NCBI RefSeq assembly: GCF_023822025.1
Contig: NZ_CP082909.1
Location: 1-64,000 of the forward strand
DNA: 64,000 bases
Direction of reading: 5' to 3'
DNA from: Endozoicomonas sp. 4G
Lineage (GTDB): Bacteria > Pseudomonadota > Gammaproteobacteria > Pseudomonadales > Endozoicomonadaceae
The notes below the pieces were generated by a model. That model ran no database searches, was not told the origin of the DNA, and saw only the letters and a list, made by a program, of their open reading frames with translations. The translations under genes and the position numbers were made by a program. Shown one piece after another: positions 1 to 8,864 of this stretch. The stretch's first letter is position 1. The number at the start of each line of letters is the position of its first letter.

Positions 1-107
1 GCGGCTCGGTTTTCGACAGTTTTTCGGGCTCTAGGGGTCTCGGCGGCACATATGAAACAGGCGGTTAGGGAAAGCGTCAAGGGGTTAGCGATGTCTCGGC
101 AGGCGGC

Positions 108-595
108 ATGAACGAACAGGTGATCGAGCAGATCGACGGTATCCGCCTGAGCCTCTCGGCGCTGTCTCGGGAGTTCGGGATTGCGCGGGAGACGGTCGGC
201 AAGCGCCTGGCCGCCGCGGGCGTGGCTCCCGACGGCGACCGCAAGGGCTACCCGGTCTATCGGCTCGGGCCGTCGTGCCGGGCGCTGCTGCAGGCGGAGA
301 CGGCGAGCTCGGGGCGGGTGGAGAACCCGGAGGATCTGCCGCCGCTGGAGCGCCGCGCCTGGTACCAGTCCGAGCGGGAGCGCGTGCATCTGGAGCGGGA
401 GCAAGAGCACCTGGTCCCCGCCGAGGAGGTTCGCGAGCAGCTCGCGCTGGTGATCAAGATCACCAACCAGTTTCTCGACACGCTCCCCGATGTGCTCGAG
501 CGCGATTGTCGGCTCCCGACCGATGCGATCGCGGTCTTGGAGAAGCGCCTGTCGTTGGCGCGCTCCGACTGGGCCGAACGGCGGAGGCGGCATGA
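108..595 (+). CDS. Terminase small subunit (DUF1441/Nu1-like)
   Basis: This is the DNA-recognition subunit of the packaging motor. The N-terminus (about residues 10-60) reads as a helix-turn-helix of the Nu1/DUF1441 type, with LSREFGIARETVGKRL followed by KGYPVYRL. A charged helical stretch (ERRAWYQSERERVHLERE) follows and would dimerise or bind the large subunit. The frame stays open past the gene. The likely stop is the TGA at 593-595, which overlaps the large-subunit ATG but is reached only if one base was lost near 575-592. Position directly before the large terminase supports the call. Confidence 0.75.
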
Positions 596-2656
596 GCTAC
601 GCCAGCGCCGTCTCGATCCGCCGCGAGGTCGCCCGCTCCGCCCGCCCGCAGGAGCACATCAGCGTGTCCGAGGCGGCGATGCGTCATCTGCGTCTGCACA
701 CCGATTCCGGCGGCTCCGAGCCCTGGAACCCGGACCTGACGCCCTACATGGTCGAGCCGATGGACCGTCTGATCGATCGGCGCTACGAGGCCGTGATCTT
801 CATCGGCCCCGCCCGGACCGGCAAGACGGGCGCACTCCTGGGCTTTCTCGCCTACATCATCACCTGCGATCCGTCCGACGCCATGGTCCTGCACATGAGC
901 CAGGACAAGGCCGGGAAGTTTTCGAAAAAGACCTCCGCCGCATGTACCGCGAGAGCCCGACCCTCGGCGCCGAGCTGACCGGCCGGGCCAGCGACAACAA
1001 CGTCTTCGAGAAGACCCACAAGTCCGGCAACGTGCTCTACATCGGCTGGCCGTCCGCCTCCCAGCTGTCCGGCGAGACGATCAAATACATGGCCATCACC
1101 GACATGGACCGGATGTCCCTGTCGGTGGAAGGAGGAGCAGCCCCTTCCTCATGGCCAAAAAGCGCACCCAGACGTTCCTCAGCCGGGGGCGCACCTACGT
1201 CGAGACCTCCCTGGCTACGAGGTCACCGATCCCAAGTACAGCCTGAGACACCCGCACGAAGCCCCGCCCGCACCCGGCGCCGTTGCGCTCTACAACCAGG
1301 GCACCATGTGCCGCCGCTACCTGCCGTGTCCGCACTGCGGCGAGTTCTTCATGGAGCCGAGCGACTTCAGCGGCTTCAGCTTCGCCCACAATCGAGACCT
1401 CCTGGGCGCCACGATCCCCGAGGCCATCGGCGAGGTGCACCTGATCTGCACCGCCAACGGCTGCCTGATCGACCCCTCGCACAAACAGGCCATGTCGCGC
1501 GCCGGCCTGTGGGTGCCTGCCGGCGGTCGAATCGAGGACGGCCGTGTCGTCGGCGAGCCGCGTGACGCACCCTACGCCAGCTACTGGCTGACCGGCGTGT
1601 CGGCCGCGTACCAGGAGTGGGAATCCATCGTCCGCGCCTACCTGCAGGCGGAGTTCGTCTACGACACCACCGCGGACGAGGAGCCCCTGCGCAACACCTA
1701 CAACCTCGACATGGGCATGCCCTACCTGTCGCGTTCCCTGCAGGCCACGCGCGACAGCAACAGCCTCACCCGCCGCAAAGAGGAGATGCCCCGACGCGTC
1801 GTTCCGCACGGCGTGCGCTTCATCCTCGCGGCCGTCGACATCCAGGGCGGGCGCGATCGGCGCTTCGTGGTCCAGATGATCGGCTACGGCGAGCACCTGG
1901 AGAGTTGGATCATCGACCGCTTCAACATCCGCCACCTCGACGCCGACGACGACAGCATCCGCCTCGACATGAGCACCCATGTGGAGCACTGGGACGTGCT
2001 GATCCACCAGGTCATCGACCGCACCTACCCCCTGGCCGACGGCAGCGGCCGACACATGCCCGTCCACCTCACCGTCTGCGACACCGGCGGCGAAGACGGC
2101 GTGACCGACCGCGCCTACGCCTTCTACCGATCGCTGCGCCTGCGCGGCCTGTCCAACAAACTGATGCTCGTGAAGGGCGCGAGCGGCCGCTCCGCCCCCA
2201 AGCTCGAGGAGCGCTACCCGGACACCACCAAGCGCAAAGACCGCAACGCCGAGTCCCGCGGCGACGTGCCCGTGTGGTTCATCAACACCAACACCCTCAA
2301 GGACATCATCAACAACAACATGGGCCGCACCGACCCCGGCCCCGGCTACATGCACTGGCCCGCATGGCTCGGGACCTGGTTCTTCGACGAGCTCACCGCG
2401 GAGAAGCGCAAAGACGACGGCACTTGGGAGCAGGTCAGCCCCCGTAACGAGGCGTTCGACCTCTACACCTACGCCCACGCCGGCCTGATCCGCCTCGGCG
2501 CCGACAAGTTCAACTGGCAGCAGCCCCGCACCTGGGCCGCCGACTGGGACGACAACCCCGAGATCGTCACTGCCCGACAGTCAGGCCGTCGACCCGCTAC
2601 CGCGCGCCGTGGTGCCGACGGCACGGCCGGTGCGGTTTCGGCAGAAGGCCAGATAA
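592..2656 (+). CDS. Terminase large subunit, GpA family (three frame breaks)
   Basis: This is the ATPase/nuclease that cuts and pumps phage DNA into the prohead. It begins MSYASAVSIRREV, and a Walker A-like GPARTGKT lies near residue 70. The reading then moves between frames near 925 (gaagttttcgaaaaag), 1140 and 1210, and each step fits a single missing base. After 1213 it runs on with CPHCGEFF and later a nuclease-like region (VCDTGGEDGVTDRAY). The restored length of about 688 residues is close to the lambda GpA family. The TAA at 2654-2656 is the likely end but needs further frame correction, so the exact C-terminus is uncertain. Confidence 0.85.
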
Positions 2657-2661
2657 CCGGC

Positions 2662-4402
2662 ATGACAACCCCCGTTGTGGTCGGGAAGGCCGTGCTGCAC
2701 CTCGGCGACTGTCTCGACGTGATGCGGGGATGGACCCCGCATCTGTCGACTCGATCGTCTGCGATCCGCCGTATGGCCTTGGGTTCATGGGGAAGGAGTG
2801 GGACAGCGGAAAGTCTTTTGTCGAGCGCAAGGCGGCAAAGCCCAACACGTTCGATCACGTCGGCGGCAACCACAATCCGGCGAACAGCAAGGATCAGCAG
2901 CGCACAAGGCATCGCGAGGGCATTGCTTACCAGGAATTCATGCACGACTCATTTACGGAAGCCCTGCGTGTCGCCAAGCCCGGCGCCCATCTGCTTGCGT
3001 TCGGCGGCACCCGCACGTTCCACCGGCTCGCTGTCGCGATCGAGGATGCAGGATGGGAGATCCGCGATACGGTGATGTGGGTTTACGGGTCCGGGTTTAG
3101 CAAAGGCTTTAACCTGCGCAGAGCTGGCGTATGTGTTTGTTCTGAAAGTGGGAATGCTGTATCATGTATCCATCACGAAACTGGAGATGGGCATGGCAAA
3201 CAGACAACCAAACACGACGTGCGACTTGTGCGGGGAAGCGATCTACCGACGCCCGAATCTGCTCCTCAAGAACAAGGGAAAGTTTTGCTCTACGGCTTGC
3301 AGGAACAAGGTTCACAAGGCGTTTGGCCCGAGGGGTCCGAATCCGAAGCTGGCAGGAGAAAACAATCCGGCGTGGAGCGGGGGAGCTATATCGAGCCGGA
3401 GAAAGGGTATCGGATGATACGGAATCCGAGCCATCCGCGAGCGCGACAGAATGGGTATGTTCTGGAGCACATTCCGGTAGCCGAGAAGATACTTGGCCGA
3501 TCGTTGACGGCGGAGGAGGAGGTCCATCACATCAACCGGGATCGGGCGGACAACAGGCCGGAGAACCTGAAGGTCTACGCGAGTCATCTGGAGCACTGGA
3601 TGGACGAGCATTACACGGACGTGGCCAATGCCCGCGATGCGGCAAATTACTCAAAGAATACGAAGGATTCGGGACATCTCTAAAACCAGCGTTTGAGCCG
3701 ATCATCGTCGCGCGCAAACCCCTCGACGGCACCGTCGCCGGGAATGTGCTCAAGCACGGCTGCGGGGCGTTGAATGTGGATGGGTGTCGGATTACTGCGG
3801 ATGGCGGTCGCCCGTTGCGCGAGATCGACCCGAAACAGACGAACAACAACGCCTATGCCGGGCGCATGGACGGATCGCTTCAAGGGGGATCGAAAGCCGT
3901 TGGCGAGACGACTCTTGGCCGGTTCCCCGCGAACCTCATTCACGACGGCTCGCCCGAGGTGGTCGCGCTGTTTCCGCAAACGGAATCGGGCACACTGAAT
4001 CAAGGATCGATCACGTCGGAAAACCGGATCTACGGCAAGCGCGGAGGGTACGACAACCCGACGCTGTATCAAGGCAACCAAGGCAGCGCCGCCCGCTTCT
4101 TCTACTGCGCCAAAGCCAACAAGTCCGACCGCGACACCGACAACACGCACCCGACCGTAAAACCCGTCGAGCTGATGCGCTATCTGGTGCGCTTGGTTAC
4201 CCCGCCACGCGGCGTCACGCTGGACCCCTTTATGGGCTCAGGTTCTACCGGAGTCGCCGCCGTCCTCGAAGAGGCCCGGTTCATCGGCATCGACTACGAA
4301 CCAAGCTATTTCGAGATCGCCAGCCGCCGCATCGACGACGCCCAACGCCAGCAGACCCTAGACCTGGATCCGCCCGACCCGCGCGCCCAAACCCCTCAAT
4401 AA
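2662..4402 (+). CDS. Phage DNA methyltransferase interrupted by an HNH gene
   Basis: This is an amino-methyltransferase of the N6-adenine/N4-cytosine class. The catalytic CDPPYGLGFMGKEWD lies near 2755-2800, and the SAM-binding LDPFMGSGSTG near 4212-4243 sits in the C-terminal half, the beta-class order. The start MTTPVVVGKAVLHLGDCLDVM is followed by a frame break at cgggg near 2728. The N-terminal half ends at about 3110 (MWVYGSGFSKGF). The expected continuation (YEGFGTSLKPAFEPI) resumes at about 3655 in another frame. An HNH endonuclease gene fills the roughly 540 bases between. Whether an active enzyme is made depends on how, or whether, this insert is removed. Confidence 0.8.
3193..3683 (+). 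CDS. HNH homing-type endonuclease inside the methyltransferase
   Basis: The first part, MANRQPNTTCDLCGEAIYRR, carries a four-Cys zinc-finger pattern (CDLC...CSTAC) and a GENNPAWSGG motif typical of phage HNH homing endonucleases. After a frame break in ggggg near 3380, the protein continues with GYVLEHIPVAEKILGRSL and the HNH core EEEVHHINRDRADNRPENL. It ends at TAA 3681-3683 in a frame different from the methyltransferase. Such enzymes nick DNA and spread their own gene. I see neither clear intein splice residues nor a convincing group I intron core, so this may simply be an invading gene that split its host gene. Confidence 0.75.
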
Positions 4403-4430
4403 AAAATCCCGGTTTTTCGTCTTCGCCCCC

Positions 4431-4461
4431 TTGCGCTCTTATAATTACATGCTAGTATTAT
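4431..4461 (+). promoter_or_regulatory. AT-rich putative promoter for the small-gene cluster
   Basis: In a very GC-rich context, the gap after the methyltransferase is AT-rich. It holds TTGCGC at 4431, TATAAT at 4440-4445 and TATTAT at 4456-4461. Spacing from TTGCGC to TATTAT is 19, so the match to sigma70 is imperfect. It lies 45 bases upstream of the next ATG, which has gagag as its ribosome site. Confidence 0.4.
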
Positions 4462-4504
4462 ATTCAAGCAAGGGGCAACGACGACAACCAACCGGAGAGA
4501 CGCC

Positions 4505-4936
4505 ATGCAGACCATCATCAACCGCAGCCCGCTGACCATCTCGATCGACACGGACGGCGCAATCACCGTGACACTGAACAGCGCTCCGCTGGCGATGCCT
4601 TTCGGCACCAAGATCAAGGCGCTTTCCGAGGTGAAAGGCTCCGGAACGGCTGCGCTGGTTGCAGCAGCCAAGGCCAAGGGCGGCACGCACCTGATGGGAT
4701 CGCGCGTTGCGCTGCTCCCCGGCGAGGCCGATCTGATCGCCGCAGCGCTTGCGTCGCATCCCGCGCTGATCGCCAAGGATGCCGCATTCCAGGCTGAGTG
4801 TGAGCGGCTCGCCGCGGCCGAGCGCAAGATCAACGCCGAAAACGCATGGCAGACCGACCCCCGCTACGGCTTTGCAGAAGGCGCCGAGACCCCGGATCGC
4901 GCAGACAACACGCCGAGCCACAAGCGGGATTATTGA
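4505..4936 (+). CDS. Phage protein of unknown function
   Basis: A 143-residue protein that I do not recognise. The first 45 residues alternate polar and hydrophobic positions as in a beta sheet (LTISIDTDGAITVTLNS). The rest is an alanine-rich helix with charged residues (AECERLAAAERKINAENAW). It is first in a run of five or six small same-strand genes behind an AT-rich promoter-like gap. The composition matches the phage half. Confidence 0.7.
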   Translation: MQTIINRSPLTISIDTDGAITVTLNSAPLAMPFGTKIKALSEVKGSGTAALVAAAKAKGGTHLMGSRVALLPGEADLIAAALASHPALIAKDAAFQAECERLAAAERKINAENAWQTDPRYGFAEGAETPDRADNTPSHKRDY

Positions 4937-4977
4937 TCACAACCACGGCCCCGCAATGGGCCAAGAGGATAGGCGAC

Positions 4978-5292
4978 ATGACCACAATCAACATCACCGG
5001 AACCATCCTTTCAGGCAACCTCGGCGAAGGCTGGAGCGACCAAGACGAGGCGGCCGAGGCTTACGCAGAGTTCCTTTCCGCGCGGTATCGCGCGGCGGCC
5101 GAGTCAAGTTTCCCGGGCGCAGAAATCAGCGTCGAGATCGAAGTCGAGTACAACACGGAGGGATGTTCCCCCGATGCGATCGCGACCGGAGACGCCGGCA
5201 CCCTCGAAATGGCGCGGCTTGAGGACATGCTGACCAACGACGGCGCATGGAACGAGTTCCTCGACTCCGACGCCGCGCGCGAGCTGGCCTAA
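4978..5292 (+). CDS. Small acidic phage protein, unknown
   Basis: A 104-residue acidic protein starting MTTINITGTILSGNL. ATG 4978 follows an agaggata ribosome-site-like stretch, and the longer open frame upstream overlaps the previous gene and is rejected. I recognise no family. The composition, with AEAYAEFLSARYRAAAE, suggests a helical centre. The neighbours are equally small accessory genes. Confidence 0.6.
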   Translation: MTTINITGTILSGNLGEGWSDQDEAAEAYAEFLSARYRAAAESSFPGAEISVEIEVEYNTEGCSPDAIATGDAGTLEMARLEDMLTNDGAWNEFLDSDAARELA

Positions 5293-5331
5293 TCACCCCA
5301 ACCGCCCGGCTCCGTCTGGGCAGGACACCAC

Positions 5332-5523
5332 ATGAACACCGAGAGCCTGATCCGAGACACCATCGCCGGCACATGGCGCGCCGGCCACTACGATACGGCG
5401 ATCGACCGGCTCAGTGGCGCGCGGATGGCGTTGCTGTACGTCGAGCCCAAGAGTGCCGCCATCGACGATTTGACCGATCTCATCAACGTGGCGCTACGGC
5501 TCTACGCTGAGGATGCGACATGA
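5332..5523 (+). CDS. Small phage protein, unknown
   Basis: Sixty-three residues, MNTESLIRDTIAGTW..., predicted all-helical. The stop overlaps the start of the next gene by four bases (ATGA), which supports co-translation in this small-gene operon. No family is recognised. Confidence 0.6.
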   Translation: MNTESLIRDTIAGTWRAGHYDTAIDRLSGARMALLYVEPKSAAIDDLTDLINVALRLYAEDAT

Positions 5524-5702
5524 CCGAAACCAAACGCGGCCCGGGCCGGCCGCCCGCGGACAACCCGATTGCGACACGGCAGATCTCGATTCTTTTGCCG
5601 CTGAACCTGGTCGAGAAGGCGCGGCGAATCGGCGACGATAACCTGACCGAGGGCGTGCGTCGCGCGCTGCGGGCGTATCGGGAGAAGGGAGAAAACCCAT
5701 GA
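5520..5702 (+). CDS. Ribbon-helix-helix-like DNA-binding protein
   Basis: Sixty residues. The N-terminus GPGRPPADNP resembles an AT-hook. It is followed by a short strand (ATRQISILLPLNLV) and two helices (EKARRIG, LTEGVRRALRAYREK), the layout of Arc/MetJ-type ribbon-helix-helix repressors. It probably regulates phage or host promoters. It overlaps both neighbours by four bases. Confidence 0.55.
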   Translation: MTETKRGPGRPPADNPIATRQISILLPLNLVEKARRIGDDNLTEGVRRALRAYREKGENP

Positions 5703-6122
5703 CCATCATCCAAAACAAAGGCCAAGCCATCGACTGGACCGACTACTGGACCAGCGAGCACGCGCGCGCCGGGCTGTTCTTTCTGAGCTGGAACGCCGGT
5801 TGCGCCCGCCTGCTGATCCCCGACAGCCAGAAGCACTGCCTGCGCGAGATGCGCAACGCGACCGAGGTCATCGTCTCGCGCGGACCTTGGACCGACCAGG
5901 GCGGTCGGGATGCGCTTCGAGCTGATGTGGGAAGACGGGACCGACTACCCCTTTGCCGTGCACCTGGTCGCCGAGCAGACCGACCGGTTGATCCCCGACA
6001 CGCAGCAAGGCGCGGGGTTTGATGTTGCGGCCTGGACCCGTGGAGGGCTTAAAGCACGCTGGCCGGGGCGGTATCGCGTGGTCGATGCGATTCCGGATCT
6101 GCGGCCGTGGAGTCAGCAATGA
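5699..6122 (+). CDS. Phage protein, unknown (one frame break)
   Basis: The N-terminal part, MTIIQNKGQAIDWTDYW, runs in one frame to about 5905. The C-terminal part (FELMWEDGTDYPFAVHL...) continues in another, and together they give about 140 residues ending at TGA 6120-6122. The break at gtcgggatgcgcttcg needs one extra base rather than a lost one, unlike most breaks here. The family is not recognised. Its position just before a zinc-ribbon gene suggests accessory functions. Confidence 0.55.
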
Positions 6123-6322
6123 ACGACGAAAAAGTACAAAAAAGTGTGCAATTTATGCACTGCGCAGACTGCGGCCGCGAGATCGAGCTAAACAAACGAC
6201 CGTGCGAGGATTGGCAACTCGAAGACGGCCGAACCGTCTGCCCTGAGTGCTGCATCGCCGACATGCAGGCGATCGTAGAGCGTGCCCGGGAGGAAGTCGG
6301 TCAGCCCCGCACAAAACACTGA
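6119..6322 (+). CDS. Small zinc-ribbon protein
   Basis: Sixty-seven residues with two Cys pairs, CADC and CPECC, spaced about 27 residues apart, which is a metal-binding ribbon. The ATG at 6119 overlaps the upstream stop. The N-terminus MNDEKVQKSVQFM is ordinary. Function is unknown. Such short zinc proteins are common in phage accessory regions. Confidence 0.6.
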   Translation: MNDEKVQKSVQFMHCADCGREIELNKRPCEDWQLEDGRTVCPECCIADMQAIVERAREEVGQPRTKH

Positions 6323-6333
6323 CCGACAAGCAA

Positions 6334-6406
6334 ACCATTTCCCTGCCCCCAAGAAAATGGTCCCACCCCTCACAAACACTAGATATGGGGTTACACAGTG
6401 ACCCCA
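6334..6406. promoter_or_regulatory. Two hairpins in the gap before the head operon
   Basis: Stem 1 pairs ACCATTT (6334-6340) with AAATGGT (6355-6361). Stem 2 pairs TGGGGTTAC (6386-6394) with GTGACCCCA (6398-6406), with a three-base loop and one G-U pair. Neither is followed by a clear T-run, so they could be processing sites or protein-binding sites rather than simple terminators. Confidence 0.5.
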
Positions 6407-6421
6407 ACCACAACTCACACT

Positions 6422-6452
6422 ATGCGCAGACCTCAAGGAGCCGTCTGCGCAT
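6422..6452 (+). promoter_or_regulatory. Hairpin presenting the gpW ribosome site in its loop
   Basis: ATGCGCAGAC (6422-6431) pairs perfectly with GTCTGCGCAT (6443-6452). The 11-base loop contains AAGGAG (6435-6440). The last two bases of the stem are the first two of the gpW start codon at 6451. In mRNA the Shine-Dalgarno would be displayed while the start codon is partly held. This probably sets or switches head-operon translation. Confidence 0.6.
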
Positions 6453-6660
6453 GCCCTACACCACCGAGGACCGTGACCGTCTACGCGCTGCCTTAACCGG
6501 CGGCGAGATGATGGTCAAATTCGCCGACGGGCGCCTCGTGCAGTACCGCTCCGTCTCGGAGATCCGCCAGGCGCTCGCCCTGGTCGACTCGGAGCTTGAC
6601 GCCGCATCCGGACAGCGTCGGCCCGCGGCCTTCCGCGTCAACGTGAGCAAGGGCGTCTGA
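6451..6660 (+). CDS. Head-tail joining protein, gpW-like
   Basis: Sixty-nine residues starting MPYTTEDRDRLRAALTGG, with a beta hairpin (MMVKFADGRLVQYRS) between two helices, the fold of lambda gpW. Size and position directly before the portal gene match lambda and related siphoviruses. gpW plugs the portal after packaging and allows tail attachment. The ribosome site lies in a strong hairpin loop. Confidence 0.75.
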   Translation: MPYTTEDRDRLRAALTGGEMMVKFADGRLVQYRSVSEIRQALALVDSELDAASGQRRPAAFRVNVSKGV

Positions 6661-6662
6661 CG

Positions 6663-8094
6663 ATGGCCCTGGTCCCCGCCGTCCAGCTTCTCGATTCCCG
6701 CGGCCGCCCGATGCGCAACAGCGCCTACGAGTCCGCCACCGTCGCGCGCCGCGGCTCCAGCTGGAACGCCCCCGGCTCCGGGCCGAATCAGGCCCTCAGC
6801 TACAGCCTCACGACCCTACGCAACCGCGCCCGCGCAGCCGAGCGCAACAACCCCTGGCTGTGGTCCGCGATCGACCGCCTCGTCTCCAACGAGGTCGGTG
6901 TCGGCGTGACCTTGCGCCCGCGCGCCAAGGATCCGGAGTTCCGCAAGGCCGCCGTCTCCCTCTGGGAGCGCTCCCGCCGCGAGCTCGACCCCGAGGGCAC
7001 GCTCGACTTCGGCGGCCAGCAGGCCCAGGCCGTGCGCGCCCGCCGCGTGGCCGGCGAGGTCTTTGTGCGCCGTCGGCGCCGCACCAACGACAGCGCGTTT
7101 GCCGTGCCGCTGCAGGTCCAGATCCTCGAAGCGGAGTTCATGCCCGTCGGCGATCATCGCGACCTGCCCAACGGCAACAGCATCCGCGACGCCATCGAGT
7201 TCGACCCCCGCGGCGCCCGCGTCGCCTACTGGCCCTACATCGCACACCCGAGCGACGACACCCGCGGCAGCGGCTGGAACCGACAGGTGCGCGTCCCGGC
7301 CGAGGACATCATCCATCACTACCTGCCGACCCGCCCCGGCCAACGCCGCGGCGAGCCCACGGCCGTGCGCTCCCTGCTCCCCGCGCGCACCTTCGACACC
7401 TACGAAGACGCCGAGCTGATGCGCAAGCAGACCCGCGCCCCCTTCACCGGCGCCGTCTACCGCGAGGCGTTCACGGACCAGGACTGGCACTTCGACCCCT
7501 TCACCGGCGCGCCCATCACCAATCTGGACGCACCCCAGATCGACGTGGAGCCCGGAACCTTCCTCGGCCTCGCCCGGGGAGAAGCTGCAACTGTTCGACG
7601 CCGACGACAACGGCGCCGGCCTGGACGCCTACAGCCGCACAGTCCTGCTCAAGATCTGCGCCGGCTTCGGCGTGCCCTTCGAGCTGGTCACCGGCGACTG
7701 GTCCAAGGTCAACGACCGCCTCGTCCGCGCCGTGCTCAACGAGTTTCACCGATCCATCGAAGCCGCCCAAGACCACCTGCTGATCTTCCAGGTCTGCCTC
7801 GGTGTGTGGTCCTGGTGGATGGACGCCGCCGTCTTCGCCGGCCGCCTCCCGGCCCCCGGCTACGCCACCACCCGACACGACTACCTCGCCGTCCAGGCCC
7901 GCCCGCACGGCTGGCGTTACGTCAACCCGGCGCAGGATGTGGAGGCCAAGATCAAGGCCATCGGCGCCCATCTGACGTCGCGCATCACCGCGATCGACGA
8001 ACAGCCCGGGCCGTCGGCTGAGGAGATTGACGCGCAGATTGCCGACGACCCTTGGGCGATGACGCCCGCACCGACCACGCCGGGTGCCGCATGA
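6663..8094 (+). CDS. Portal protein, lambda gpB family
   Basis: The portal ring forms the DNA entry channel at one capsid vertex. Residues 1-300 (MALVPAVQLLDSRGRPM..., AERNNPWLWSAIDRLVSNEVG, RRVAGEVFVRR) are in one frame. After a break at gcccgggga near 7575, the protein continues with KLQLFDADDNGAGLDAY, FGVPFELVTGDWSKVNDR and a C-terminal tail to TGA 8092-8094. The total of about 477 residues fits the lambda family. It sits between gpW and a ClpP-type protease, as in lambda. Confidence 0.85.
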
Positions 8095-8125
8095 ACGCGT
8101 GCGCAGCATCCCCGAAAACGACGAA

Positions 8126-8154
8126 CCCCCGAGCGGCTGTCACCGCGCGAGGGC
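8126..8154 (+). terminator. Imperfect hairpin before the Rha gene
   Basis: CCCCCGAGCGG pairs with CCGCGCGAGGG across an eight-base loop with two mismatches, and ctcttg follows. It separates the portal from the inserted Rha gene and argues for the internal start at 8187. It may terminate or attenuate late transcription. Confidence 0.4.
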
Positions 8155-8186
8155 TCTTGCCACAACCAGTAAAGCAGGTACCGATC

Positions 8187-8864
8187 ATGGCTAAGCAAAG
8201 TGTAACCCATCACGAGATCGCGGGCGTGATCGAGATCCATCGCAACAAGCCGATGGTGTCGAGCCTGAAGATTGCGGAGTTGTTTGAGCGTCCGCATAAA
8301 AACGTTCTCGCAGCCATCCGCCGCGAGCTCGCCGACGATATTTCGCGGCTTAAACTTGAGCCGCGAGACTACATAGATGCCCGCGGAAAGTCGCAGCCCG
8401 TGTTTTGGCTTGACGAGCGTCAAGCGCTTGTCGTGATGCCGTTCCTAGGAGGCAAGAAATCCCGCGAAGGCCAGCGCAAGCTTGTCGACGCCTACCTCTA
8501 CTACCGCGACGCCTTCAAGAACCCGCCCCGCGCCGACCTGGTCCGGGGCAAGCGCGACGCCAGCCGAGTGCTGACCGACTCCATCATCGACATGCGTTCC
8601 GAGCACGGCAAAGACACGACCGCCGTGCACTACATGAGCGAGCAGAAGCTGTGCAACTGGGCCGTGAACGGCGCCTTCAAAGCACTGGACGAATCGAGCC
8701 TCAGCAACGAAGACCTTGAGCTGCTGCGCCTGGTGCGCGAACGCAACGCCGCGCTGATCGCCGCCGAAATCGACTACCCCGAGCGCAAGGCCCGCCTCGC
8801 GCAATACGCCATCCGCCAGCGCACCAAGCTGATCGCCACCGCACCAGGAGACCAAGCCCTATGA
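8187..8864 (+). CDS. Rha-family phage regulatory protein
   Basis: The N-terminal domain contains SSLKIAELFERPHKNVLAAIRREL, the hallmark of Rha/pRha regulators, then FWLDERQALVVMPFLGGKKS and a KilA-like C-terminal extension of about 110 residues. Rha proteins in lambdoid phages interfere with infection of hosts lacking IHF. I chose ATG 8187 (MAKQSVTHHEIAG, 225 residues). A longer start at 8091 overlaps the portal stop but would translate across the hairpin at 8126-8154. Sitting between portal and protease, it looks like an inserted cargo gene. Confidence 0.75.
   Translation: MAKQSVTHHEIAGVIEIHRNKPMVSSLKIAELFERPHKNVLAAIRRELADDISRLKLEPRDYIDARGKSQPVFWLDERQALVVMPFLGGKKSREGQRKLVDAYLYYRDAFKNPPRADLVRGKRDASRVLTDSIIDMRSEHGKDTTAVHYMSEQKLCNWAVNGAFKALDESSLSNEDLELLRLVRERNAALIAAEIDYPERKARLAQYAIRQRTKLIATAPGDQAL

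Noticed and set aside
1195-2478. Long minus-strand ORF opposite the large terminase, and similar long shadows opposite other phage genes
   Set aside because: In very GC-rich DNA antisense frames stay open by codon bias. The plus-strand products carry the recognisable motifs.
3110-3683. Intein or group I intron in the methyltransferase
   Set aside because: No Cys/Ser-start and HN-end splice blocks and no convincing intron core were found by eye. Kept only as a question.
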